Assembly: GCA_026874595.1 (NCBI GenBank)
Contig: CM049309.1
Coordinates: 91,102,723-91,166,722 of the forward strand
Length of the DNA: 64,000 nucleotides
Direction of reading: 5' to 3'
From: Sipunculus nudus
Lineage: Eukaryota; Annelida; Sipuncula; Golfingiida; Sipunculidae
Shown here in pieces: positions 1-12,115 of this stretch; the stretch's first letter is position 1, and each line of letters starts with the position of its first letter. Position numbers and translations under genes: made by a program. Below the pieces are notes generated by a model. The model worked only from the letters and a program-made list of their open reading frames with translations. It ran no database searches and was not told the origin of the DNA.

Positions 1-3000
1 GCATAATGTTAGATGTTCCCTAGATCTCCCACCAAGCCGAAAACTGGCTTTGCCACTTCGTTCCTTTGAGAAATTAAGGAAAAACCTCAATTTTTTATTA
101 AAAACCTATTTTCTCACTTCAGGACTACCTAATATGGAAACCACTCATCTGTTTTTCCTCATATTTACCATAAATAATCCTCTATATAGTTCCTATGTAC
201 ATTCCAGAAATAAGGTCTGTATTGTATAATTTAAAAAAATTATGGGCCCAAACATAATGCATTTTGTAAATAATCAGGAAAGAAATTTGGTCACTTATCA
301 CAAAACTTGTTAAAGCTAAGCACTTTTTTACCAGTAATATAACTTTTATTAATCAAAATTAAATTGTATACCCAAATTAGAACAAAATCTTTTATATTTT
401 TTAAAATATTAGCAAAAATAAAAAATTGGTACCTTAAATTTTGCCCAACTTTGACCATGGCACATTTTTTTTCTTGTAATTGCTGTGGATTTAATTTTCA
501 AAGCATGTTTTTATTAGCATTTCAACTGTTAACATCACAAATTTGAAACCAGTTGATAAAAAACTGTAGATTTTATTCAAGTTTTCAAGCACCATGTCAC
601 ACATTGTTTACAGTAAGCTAGTGTTATGCAGTTTGCTAGAGCTCAGCTCCCCAGCTTCAGCTCTAAGTTACTTAAATTTGGCATACAGTTAGATGTCTCC
701 AAAATTCCCTACCATGCCAAGGAATTTGATCACTAGGACTTAATTCCTTCGAGATATTAATGAAAAACTTCATTTTTCCATTAAAAACCCATTGTTACAC
801 TTCAGGACTGCCTAATATCAAAACCACTGATCTGACTTTGATCATATGTAATATACATATTTTTCTATGCACATGCCAGAAATGATGTCAGTATTGCTTA
901 ATTGTTTTAAGTTGTGGGCCCAAACATAATGGACTTTGTAAAAAATCATGAAAATTATTTACTCACGTTACTTGAAAATTATTGAAGCTAGAGTAATTTT
1001 TTTCAAGTATATAAATTTGTTTAATTATGATTCAATTATATACCTGAAATAAGATCTGTATTTTGTAAATTTTATAAGTTATTAGCATAAACTTAAAATC
1101 AGTACCTTAAATTTCACCCAACTTTGACCAAGGCAAGTTTTTTTCCTGTGAGTACTGTTGATTTAATTTTCACAGCATGTAAACATAAGTATTTAATTTG
1201 TTTAAATCTGAAATTTGATAATTAAAGGTTGAAAATTAGGCTAGTTATTGAATTTTATCTTGAGGCTCTATTGTAGTCACTTGCTTTGTTCAGATGCAGG
1301 TAGGCCACTCCAGGTCACTGGAAGTCAGCTATGCCAGGGTTCCTGATTTGTTACAGTCACTGGGGGAGATCCCCTGCTGTGACAGGTTTACAATTGTTCT
1401 CATATCCCCCCTCCCCCCCCCCCCCCATGAATATATAAATATACATTTGTATGCATGTTGTGGTGTTATATGACAAGATTGAGATTTATGATGATGCAAT
1501 TTAGAACTATGAATCAATGTTAATATTCAGAAATATATGTTATATTGGAAATGTATACAAATTAAACTTAAAATAAAAAAATGAGGATCTGAAACAAACA
1601 TGTGTTTATTATTTTCGAGTCTTAGCAGAATTGGATATCAGGCTTTGTTTGCCCTGAATGTATATGCAAAAGTGTTGTTAATCCCACCATCCCCCCCCCC
1701 CCCCTTCCCCGGCTGTCATTGATCCTTTGCACCTCACTGTCACCTTTGCACTGGGACATTAGTTATTATTGCAAATGTGTACAATTTTTTCAATTTGAAA
1801 AATAATTGGATTAGAAAAAATTAAGATCTAATTGAAACATATTCTTGCCTCAGGAGAAAGGAACATAAAGTGATCAGCTCTGTCTGTCCATCATCTCTCA
1901 ATTGTCATTAAATATATATATTAATTATGAAATTTTTCCTTTAAGCACTGTTGAAATAACTTTCATATGCTGTATGTGTATGGATTTAAGCTATTAAAGT
2001 CTGAAATTTGAAAGCAACTTATGTATTCAGATGTGTAATATTGCAGATGAAAAACTTTAAAGTATTAAAATATGTTATCAGCTTTGTTTGTCTAACAGTC
2101 TGTCTGTCCTTTTTTAAATATTATGTTATTGTGAATGAACTATTTAATCATGTAAGTATTGATGAATTAATTGGAAATCCTATATGACTATACACTATAT
2201 TAATACAGAGATGTTGTAACTCCCATCATTCCAGCCCCCCCCCCCCCCCACCACCACCACCACCAAGTCCTTGCATCTGGGGACTGGGGACATCAGTTAT
2301 ATTTCAACTGTATACATTTTAAAAAATACATATATTTAATAATATATATTATGTAAAATAGATCCAATTGAGCAAATGTGTAAACTACTGAATTGTCAAC
2401 AATTTATCAAAAAGCCACCAATGATCATTGTAATTATATACATCTTATGTTCACAAACTGCTGACATGCTTCAATTTTGACATTAGAGAATGCATGGTTT
2501 GGTCACAAAATATTATTTGCAACAATCTTTACTCATCAATACAAACCAATCATGTCAACCAGCCATCGCATATATTACCTTTTCCTCTTAGACTTGATCT
2601 CCATTTGATGTAAAATGTGTAAAATGTTGAACTGTTAACAGCCTGTCAGAAAGGTATCCAATGGAAACGCATGGTCAGATCTTAAAATATTATTTGCAAC
2701 AATTTCTTCAATCATATCAACCAGCCATGGCCTAGATTATCTCTTTCTCTCAGACTTTATCTACATTTCATAATATTTTAGATTTTAACCTTCCAGGTGT
2801 TTAAGTACTGTTGAATGCTCCGTCCCTCTCTCTCTGTCTTCTTTTCTCTCTACATCCAACCTTCCTTGCTGCCCACACTGTTTCCTTCTCCGAACCCCAT
2901 CCCAATGTCAGCCTCAGTAAACGAGAACAAGATGAATCAGATATATTCATATTTTTATATATTGTATAACTATTTGTTACCTATGTACATGCCAGAAATT

Positions 3001-3722
3001 ATGTCAATATTGTGTAATACGTAGACATGGTGGGCATCAATATAATGTACCTTGTCAAGACCTAAGAGATATCATGTCATACAGTCACAATTCATAAATC
3101 CCCTCTTCAGCATAGTTAATCATAACATTATATCTGTCAAATTGAAATCTTGCGGACTTCCATACACTATAGATCCTTCAACAAATAGCCTTATCATCAT
3201 TCTACCACTGCTTAGTGTACTGTCATTGCATTCATATTTGCTCAAATATATCCCTATTTTCAACAGCTCCCAAATAAATAAAAAATAAACCACTATATTT
3301 ACTCCATATTAATCCATCAGTCAGGTTATTTCATACATCATTTACTCACATATTACATTATATTCCTTTATAATAGACTCTTAAAATGACATTCAGGGAA
3401 GTCCTTGGGAAATCTCTGGGAAACTTGAAATTGGGCCATGGTGACCTGTATTCTGTGAGCTATGGACCAGAAACATGATTTTGAGCACCCAGACAGACAG
3501 GGTACAAATTGTATCCATTTTCCTTGGAACCCTCGATTGTGAAATCCAGGGGGGTCCTGGGCAGGCCTCTTATGAATCCTGAAATATTTATTTTTTTGTC
3601 AATTTTTCAACAAAGTTACATTAGCCATAGGCTGTTCTCACAGATAATATATAAAATTAATAAAAGAAATGAGCACCCAGTCAAATTTAGCTGAGTGTCA
3701 TGGCCCATTGGCCACATGTTAT
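1..3722 (+). mobile_element. Degenerate TAGCTCAG-related repeats in the first intron segment
   Basis: Two ~650-bp related blocks (about 1-600 and 660-1250) share the order CTTCGTTCCTTTGAGA, TTACACTTCAGGACTGCCTA, AAAACCACTGATCTG and GGGCCCAAACATAATG with 42760-43350. A decayed 3' end (AGCTGAGTGTCATGGCCCAT, then TGGCCACATGTT) lies at 3690-3720. C tracts are at about 1407, 1690 and 2236. No exon is recognised. Confidence 0.6.
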
Positions 3723-3849
3723 GTCTATAAATTCCTAGTGTTGATCAAATGTGTCCTCTTACTTTGACAGGCCAGGGACAGTTAGCATATATATGTATAC
3801 AAAAATACAAAAGTTCTCATCATTTTATATACTCAACCATTATACATAG

Positions 3850-4157
3850 GTGAGCAGCAAGGTAAACAGCTTGACAGATGCGTCCACACTGATTGGCTTG
3901 AAGTTAGACTTCCTGCGTATCATCTGCAGTCATGAGCATTTTGTGCCCCTGAATCTGCCATTTGGTACAGCATTAACCCCTTCAGCACCAGCCAGCCCAA
4001 CTCCCAGCATCGCCAGCTCAACCTCCCAGGTGTCCTATGCATCCACCAGCACCCTGATGGAGAAACACTCATTTGCTGAACTGACCTACGACTTCAAACA
4101 GCAGCATTTCCTAGCAGGGCTGGTGCTGAATGACCTGGCAGCGGTCATGGATCAGCA
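3850..4157 (+). CDS. DOCK7: DOCK exon 1 of window (residues 1-103 of the fragment)
   Basis: The acceptor ...tacatag precedes GTGAGCAGC in phase 0. The exon encodes LKLDFLRIICSHEHFVPLNLP, a Ser/Pro-rich linker and FLAGLVLNDLAAVMD, all typical of DOCK6/7. It ends ATGGATCAGCA|GTAAGT in phase 2. The donor is also the first unit of a 1-kb minisatellite. Reading through the donor gives an immediate stop (CAG TAA). Confidence 0.93.
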
Positions 4158-5150
4158 GTAAGTACAATGCCAGCAGTAAGTACAGAGGTGTTAAATAAAG
4201 ACCAACAATAAGTACAGAGGTGTTAAATAAAGACCAACAATAAGTACAGAGGTGTTTAACAAAGGCCAGCAGTAAGTACGGAGGTGTTAAATAAAGACCA
4301 ACAATAAGTACAGAGGTGTTTAACAAAGGCCAGCAGTAAGTACGGAGGTGTTAAATAAAAGACCAAAAATAAGTACAGAGGTGTTAAATAAAGACCAACA
4401 ATAAGTACGGAGGTGTTAAATAAAGACCAACAATAAGTACGGAGGTGTTAAATAAAGACCAACAATAAGTACAGAGGTGTTAAATAAAAGACCAAAAATA
4501 AGTACAGAGGTGTTGATTAAAAACCAACAATAAGTACAGAGGTGTTGATTAAAAACCAACAATAAGTACAGAGGTGTTGATTAGAAACCAACAATAAGTG
4601 TGGAAGTATTTATTAAATCCAGCATTAAGTAGAGGTATTAATTAAAGTCCAGCAGTAATTACAGAGGTGTTTATTAAAGACCAGCAATAAGTACAGAGGT
4701 GTCAATTAAAGACCAGCAGTAACTACAGAGGTGTTTAATAAAAACTAACAATAAGTACAGAGGAGTTAAATAAAGACCAACGATAAGTTCAGAGGTGTTT
4801 ATTAAAGACCAGCAATAAGTACAGAGGTGTTAATTAAAAACTAGCAGTTAAGTACAGAGGCCTTTACTAAAGGCAAGCAGTAGTTACAAAAAAATTTATT
4901 AAAGACCAGCAGTAAGTACAAATGAGTTAATTAAAGACCAGCAGTGATTACAGAGATGTTTATGAAAGACCAGCAATAAGTACAAAGGAGTTAATTAAAG
5001 ACCGGCAGTGATTACAGAGATGTTTATGAAAGACCAGCAGTAAGTACAAAGGAGTTAATTAAAGACCGGCAGTGATTACAGAGATGTTTATGAAAGACCA
5101 GCAGTAAGTACAAAGGAGTTAATTAAAGACCGGCAGTAAGTATGGAGGAA
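4150..5150 (+). repeat. Minisatellite, ~33-bp unit, seeded on DOCK splice donor
   Basis: About 30 diverged copies of a roughly 33-bp unit (consensus AGTACAGAGGTGTTAAATAA plus AGACCAGCAATA). Many copies keep CAGCAGTAAGTAC, which is the exon 4157/4158 donor with its last exon bases. Units become more diverged toward the 3' end, where larger composite units (GATTACAGAGATGTTTATG) appear. Confidence 0.92.
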
Positions 5151-5324
5151 TTCAGGAACACCTACAGTCAGAAGCATATTATAAAAATATAAGATCTGCT
5201 TAATAAGATCTGCTCAAATGTAAACAAATGAGACATATTCTGATTACAGATGATCTCTGTAATGTTTATACCAGCTGAGAATAGATTTTCATTCAACATC
5301 CATATCTATGTTTTATAATTGCAG

Positions 5325-5634
5325 CAACAGCAATATTCACAACAAGGTGATTAACATAGTGAGGAACCTGCTGTCCAGCCATGACCTTGACCCTCGATAT
5401 AAGAGTCCAGAAGCCAAAGCCAGGGTGGCCACATTGTACTTGCCGTTGATCACAATTGTAATTGAGATTTTACCACAGCTGCATGATCCTAACCTTGAGA
5501 AACGTAGCAACCAGGCAGACAAGGAACCACTGGAGAGACTTGGTCTCAGCGAAAATGTGGCCAAAGCCATCTCAGGGTCAAGTGTACTGGGTGCTTCACT
5601 AGTAGGAGTCTCCATGGATCCACAGGAACAGCAG
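5325..5634 (+). CDS. DOCK7: DOCK exon 2 of window (residues 103-206)
   Basis: The acceptor ...aattgcag is followed six bases later by a second in-frame AG (CAACAG), so the start may be 5325 or 5331. The exon encodes HNKVINIVRNLLSSHDLDPRY and ARVATLYLPLITIVIEILPQL, matching DOCK7 HKKVINMVHNLLSSHD. It ends ...GAACAGCAG|GTAAAT in phase 0. Confidence 0.93.
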
Positions 5635-5956
5635 GTAAATCCTGAATCTGTACTTTTATTTGGTCAAATATTTACAATAAAAGGTACCCAGATAGCACGA
5701 GTCCCTTCAGAGGCTTGTGCTTACAATATTACTACCCTTATATTTCTGTTCATGGCTTTATAAATGGTACTGACATTATTTTTTTATATATTTGTTTCCC
5801 ATTAGGATTTTAAAAGGCATTTTATCGAACAATAAATCTCTTTTTGTGATATTTTAAAAAATATGTAACAATACTTTTAGTGACAGACAGTTATAGATAA
5901 TGTTTAAACTGAGCACCATTACCCACGGGTCACCTGTTCATTTTCTCATTGCTCAG

Positions 5957-6133
5957 TGCAAGAAGATGCCATTGAATCAGGAGGCCACCAGGAACCTGCT
6001 GGTCTGCTTTGCGTGGGTACTGAAGAACATTGAACGTTCAATACTCCTTCGATGGTGGCAGGAGATGTCATACACGAAAACCCACCAGCTGCTACAGCTC
6101 CTGCTCCTGTGTGTCTCCAACTTTGAATACAAG
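5957..6133 (+). CDS. DOCK7: DOCK exon 3 of window (residues 207-265)
   Basis: The acceptor ...cattgctcag leads into TGCAAGAAGATG in phase 0. The exon encodes NQEATRNLLVCFAWVLKNIE and LLLLCVSNFEYK, as in DOCK6/7 (LICLLWVLKNADE, LCVSCFEYK). It ends GAATACAAG|GTTTGT in phase 0. The next conserved exon (GKKAM...) is 7.6 kb away. Confidence 0.93.
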
Positions 6134-8414
6134 GTTTGTATGAAATGATTAATACATTAGTGTTGTAATTAACTGTGATGTTAATGACTGTTACATGTTG
6201 AGTACGTCCATGTCCTGTTGATGGTGATGGTTTCTGTGGTTTTCCCCTATCACTGATATTGGGTCTTGTCCGTGCACTCAGATGTTTGTAAACTTAGATA
6301 CCCTGAAGGTCATGACATTGGTATCAGGACACATCATCCAGCATCGCCATCATCAGTTCATTTGTGGCTCCCTGCGTATGATCTTTATAATGTGAAGAAA
6401 CTACACAGCCTGCTGTTGTCCTAGTAATTACAGCACATTTATGGATGATGCATGGCGGAGACAGGATCAGGTAGCTTCACCTCTTGTATGGGTATGTGCA
6501 ATAATGAATGAGTGTGCTGACCTGTCTAATGGATACTGTGAATTTGTATTTGTTCCCTATGTAAGTAATATCAATTTTCTAATCCCTTTTGGTAGTTTTG
6601 TTTGTATTTATGTAATGAATGGAATGGAAATATTGATTTTTGCCTTTATGAATCCTGCAACATCTTAACACTTCCACCTAGAATATTATATAGCCTAATG
6701 AACTCTATCTGACTTCAGATTAAAGTTGAGTATCCTCCTGTGCTTCTGACTGGCCAGTGATCAGGTCAGGACTGACTGACTGGGGAAGCTTAAGGCCAGA
6801 TAAAGGACTTCCTATCTATTAATCTGTTATGGCACAAGCTGACCCTGTACCTTTCTGACATTACAAAATTAGTTAATTTCATTTATTGAACATAATGGCA
6901 GTATATATGGTTTGGGAAGTAATTAATGTTATCTTACCTGGTATTTCTGTTGTGTGCATTTGCATTGGTTATAAATACCAGCCATACATTGTTTATAAAT
7001 ACCAGCCATATTCAGGTATAGTCTTAGCTTCTCGATTATTATTCTGTGATCATTAACTGGGCAGATAGAACATGATGTCCACCCACCCCTCCTCTACCAT
7101 GGACAGCATTCTGTTTTAATTTTAACATACAGCTGTGAGTCAGATAATAATATATTTACATGTATAATGTATTTTATATTTAATTTTCCTTATTTTTGCT
7201 AATATTTTTGCTTATCCTGTTATTATCAGAATAAACTGGCTTAAACTTTCAACTATATTTTTTTTACATAAATTGTACAACAGGATATATTAATTTATTT
7301 AATGGGAGGCATTCTTCATGGCTCAGATGGTGACATTCGGGAGTCTGTAATATGTGGTACATTATACCATTACCATATATGGAGCTTAGTCCTGTGGTCC
7401 AAAGGCCATTTCTCATCATATAACAGTGGAGCCTTCTTTCCCTTATGAAAAATATCCCTAATTAACCTTTTTGTTTACATGAATGCTCAGCCTGGGTTTA
7501 TAAGCACACAGTTCCTTCTGCTGTTACCAGATCTGCTACAGACCTAAACAGACTGGGAAACCTTTGACCCTGTAAATGGTACTTGAATCAGTATGAACAT
7601 GATATTTCAGATGAAGTACAAAGATAAGGTATGTTTTACCTGGCGTGACCAGGAATACTTGAGGAGCACCTGTGAATGACTGTAACAGTCATGGTATCTT
7701 GTTACCAGACAGCCTGGAATCTAAGTGAATGAACCTGGCTTGTATTGTACATAAATGCTTGTAAGGAATGAACTGATGACTTGGATACAACTGTGGAATT
7801 ACTTTTAGACTTGCATTCATTTATATTTTCATATTTACTGTGTATGGCTTGTAGTTTATATGAACTCATCATATTTTATATAAAATATGTGTATGCTCCA
7901 TTCATAAAAAGACTTAAACACCTACCTAACGTAATAAGAGGATCTCCTTCTTAGGCAAAGATCAGAGTTCTGTCCACTAGTTCAGGCTTTTTATTAGTCA
8001 TTTATATATACAGAAAAGATACTTTAAAATAAATAAATAAAAATGTTTAAAGTAGTAGCCCCTTAGATAATTAGTGAATTAGTGCTTTTATGTTTAATGT
8101 CTCATAAATTAAGCAACATGAGTGGTGCAATGAATAAGCAAATGTATGTCATATTATCTGTGTATTACATTTCTAACAAATGTTAAATATTTAAACTATA
8201 AATTATTGGTAACTGTTTAAGAACATAGCCATTGAATACCATTATTGTTTGTTATACATAACCTTCCAAGGATACAGAAAGACATTATTGCCCAGTTAGA
8301 TTAGAGGTAAATTAAAACATGGATTTATGTGGCATCTTTTAACATGCTCCAGGCCTCCAGCATCCTATGATAAACACAAATCAGTAGAACGCTCCTTATT
8401 GCATTGCAAACACG

Positions 8415-9240
8415 CAGAGCTGACATCATAATACAACACTGTGTAACAGTATATACAACACAGAGCTGACATCATTATACAACTCTGTGTAACAGTATAT
8501 ACAGCACAGAGCTGACATCATTATACAACTCTGTGTAACAGTATATACAGCACAGAGCTGACATCATTATACAACTCTGTGTAACAGTATATACAGCACA
8601 GAGCTGACATCATTATACAACTCTGTGTAACAGTATATACAGCACAGAGCTGACATCATAATACAACTCTGTGTAACAGTATATACAGCACAGAGCTGAC
8701 ATCATAATACAACTCTGTGTAACAGTATATACAGGACAGAGCCTACATCATAATACAACTCTGTGTAACAGTATATACAGCACAGAGCTGACATCATAAT
8801 ACAACTCTGTGTAACAGTATATACAGCACAGAGCTGACATCATAATACAACACTGTGTAAAAGTATATACAGCACAGAGCTGACATCATAATACAACTCT
8901 GTGTAACAGTATATTCAGCACAGAGCTGACATCATTATACAACTCTGTGTAACAGTATATACAGCACAGAGCTGACATCATTATACAACTCTGTGAAACA
9001 GTATATACAGCACAGAGCTGACATCGTAATACAACACTGTGTAACAGTATATACAGCACATAACTGACATCGTAATACAACTCTGTATAACAGTATATAC
9101 AGCACAGAGCTGACATCATAATACAACTCTGTATAACAGTATATACAGCACAGAGCTGACATCATAATACAACTCTGTATAACAGTATATACATCACAGA
9201 GCTGACATCATAATACAACTCTGTGTAACAGTATATACAG
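8415..9240 (+). repeat. Minisatellite, 46-bp unit, ~18 copies
   Basis: Units read CAGAGCTGACATCATAATAC then AACTCTGTGTAACAGTATAT and ACAGCA. The 826 bp divide into 18 units of 46 bp with few substitutions (ATCATT/ATCATA; TGTATAA in the last units). ORFs here on the minus strand are repeat artefacts. Confidence 0.95.
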
Positions 9241-9493
9241 TGATATTTCATGTCTCCTTCTCTTAAAATGCCTTAGGATGTAACTAACCTGCTGACTAAT
9301 CACCACATTATAGGACCAAGTGAAGTGGAGATATGTGATAAAACCAAGCTAACCCTGATTACTAGTCAATCTCTGTCTTTAATATTGTTACTAACGGATC
9401 CTTTGCTGCTAAACCAGTCTCAACTAAAGGTTTCTCAGCTTTGATAATTCCATTTCTGCCACAAATCAAACATTTTTCTACAAAAATCATATA

Positions 9494-11690
9494 ATACAGC
9501 TACAAAAGGTACAACTTAATGTAGTACAGCTACATATGGTACAGCTACATATAGTACAGAGCTCTACATATGGTACAGCTATATATAGTACAGAGCTCTA
9601 CATATGGTACAGCTATATATGGTACAGCTACATATAGTACAGAGCTCTACATATGGTACAGCTACATATAGTACAGAGCTCTACATATGGTACAGCTACA
9701 TATGGTACAGCTACATATAATACAGAGCTCTACATATGGTACAGCTACATATAGTACAGAGCTCTACATATGGTACAGCTATATATGGTACAGTTACATG
9801 TAGTACAGAGCTCTACATATGGTACAGCTACATATAGTACAGAGCTCTACATATGGTACAGCTACATATGGTACAGCTACATATAGTACAGAGCTCTACA
9901 TATGGTACAGCTACATATAGTACAGAGCTCTACATATGGTACAGCTATATATAGTACAGAGCTCTACATATGGTACAGCTATATATGGTACAGCTACATA
10001 TAGTACAGAGCTTTACATATGGTACAGCTACATATGGTACAGCTACATATAGTACAGAGCTCTACATATGGTACAGCTACATATAGTACAGAGCTCTACA
10101 TATGGTACAGCTATATATGGTACAGCTACATGTAGTACAGAGCTCTACATATGGTACAGCTATATATGGTACAGCTACATGTAGTACAGAGCTCTACATA
10201 TGGTACAGCTACATATGGTACAGCTACATATTGTACAGAGCTCTACATATGGTACAGCTATATATGGTACAGCTACAAGTAGTACAGCTACATACAGTAC
10301 AGCTGCATGTATTACAGCTACATACAGTACAGCTACATGTATTACAGCTACATACAGTACAGCTACATGTATTACAGCTACATACAGTACAGCTACATGT
10401 ATTACAGCTACATACAGTACAGCTACATGTATTACAGCTACATACAGTACAGCTACATGTATTACAGCTACATACAGTACAGCTACATGTATTACAGCTA
10501 CATACAGTACAGCTACATGTATTACAGCTACATACAGTACAGCTACATGTATTACAGCTACACACAGTACAGCTACATGTATTACAGCTGCATACAGTAC
10601 AGCTACATGTATTACAGCTACATACAGTACAGCTACATGTATTACAGCTACATACAGTACAGCTACATGTATTACAGCTACATACAGTACAGCTACATGT
10701 ATTACAGCTACATACAGTACAGCTACATGTATTACAGCTACATACAGTACAGCTACATGTATTACAGCTGCATACAGTACAGCTACATGTATTACAGCTA
10801 CATACAGTACAGCTACATGTATTACAGCTACATACAGTACAGCTACATGTATTACAGCTACATACAGTACAGCTACATGTATTACAGCTACATACAGTAC
10901 AGCTTCATACAGTACAGCTACATGTATTACAGCTACATACAGTACAGCTACATGTAGTACAGCTACATACAGTACAGCTACATGTATTACAGCTACATAC
11001 AGTACAGCTACATGTATTACAGCTACATACAGTACAGCTACATGTATTACAGCTACATACAGTACAGCTACATGTAGTACAGCTACATACAGTACAGCTA
11101 CATGTAGTACAGCTACATACAGTACAGCTACATGTATTACAGCTACATACAGTACAGCTACATGTATTACAGCTACATACAGTACAGCTACATGTATTAC
11201 AGCTACATACAGTACAGCTACATGTATTACAGCTACATACAGTACAGCTACATGTAGTACAGCTACATACAGTACAGCTGCATGTATTACAGCTACATAC
11301 AGTACAGCTGCATGTATTACAGCTACATACAGTACAGCTACATGTATTACAGCTACATACAGTACAGCTACATGTTCTACAGCTACATACGGTAGAGCTA
11401 CATGTAGTACAGCTACATACAGTACAGCTACATGTAGTACGGCTACATACAGTACAGCTACATGTAGTACGGCTACATACAGTACAGCTACATGTATTAC
11501 GGCTACATACAGTACAGCTACATGTATTACAGCTACATACAGTACAGCTACATGTATTACAGCTACATGTAGTACAGCTGCATGAAGAACAGCTACACAT
11601 GGTACAGTTCTGCATATGGTTCAGCTACATGTAGTACAGCTACATAAAGTACAGCTACATATGGTACAGCTACATTTGGTGCAGCTGTGT
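9494..11690 (+). repeat. Minisatellite of TACAGCTACAT modules, 2.2 kb
   Basis: Two domains share the core TACAGCTACAT. From 9494 to about 10270 modules mix TACAGCTACATATGG with GAGCTCTACATATGG. From about 10271 to 11690 a very regular 30-bp dimer (TACAGCTACATACAG + TACAGCTACATGTAT) repeats around 45 times. Because 15 and 30 are multiples of 3, long open frames appear in several frames and on both strands. None should be read as a gene. Confidence 0.95.
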
Positions 11691-11998
11691 ATGGTATACA
11701 AAAATTAGTATTCATTAGTACACCTGGTATCAACTAAACCATAATCGGCAGAGATGGAAGTTATCATCACAGAGACCTCTGGTGGAGATATGGTAAACAA
11801 CTTTGCGTCATGTGACTTCATTTGTGATACATATTAAGTAATTATATATCCACTGTGATATTTGTTAAATTTTACCAGACCACAGTGTTTGAATCAGCTT
11901 TTATCATCATTAAAACTGTAATGTGTATTATAAACATGTGCTGTGTACTAGTTAGCTGCTTGTGGGTGAATGTGAGCTTTTTCTCCTGCATCTTGTAG

Positions 11999-12115
11999 CC
12001 CTCTTCCTCTGTGTGGAGGAACATTATATTGCATGCTAGTGACGACATGTTGTCCGACACGGAAACTGTCGATGACATGCCTGCTGCTGGGAATGATGAT
12101 GATGTAATCGCCGAG
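11999..12115 (+). CDS. DOCK7: Possible DOCK cassette exon (39 codons, phase 0-0)
   Basis: A pyrimidine-rich tract ending in cttgtag precedes CCCTCTTCC, and the segment ends GCCGAG|GTAACA. It is exactly 117 nt and open in the frame that would insert between FEYK (6133) and GKK (13718) without a shift. The peptide is acidic (SDDMLSDTETVDDMPAAG, NDDDVIAE). Vertebrate DOCK6/7 join FEYK directly to GKK, so this would be an alternative exon. The acidic composition and good borders support it, but there is no homology. Confidence 0.4.

Noticed and set aside
6441-6668. 75-codon ORF in the long DOCK intron
   Set aside because: No splice borders in phase with the DOCK frame and no similarity to the family.
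8886-9165. Minus-strand ORFs with repeated ALCCIYCYTELY
   Set aside because: Artefact of the 46-bp minisatellite.
8415-9240. CRISPR-like regular repeats
   Set aside because: The units are head-to-tail with no unique spacers, and the genome is eukaryotic, so this is a minisatellite. The same reasoning applies to 4150-5150, 24391-26290 and 28406-28985.
10905-11615. Cys-rich minus-strand ORF (CSCTTCSCTVCSC...) resembling a metallothionein or silk-like protein
   Set aside because: It is the same minisatellite read on the other strand. The cysteine periodicity is forced by the DNA period.
10102-11634. A 510-codon ORF with QLHVLQLHT repeats
   Set aside because: It is a translation of a 15/30-bp minisatellite. 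Other frames and the opposite strand are equally open, there is no unique sequence, and it lies inside a DOCK intron.
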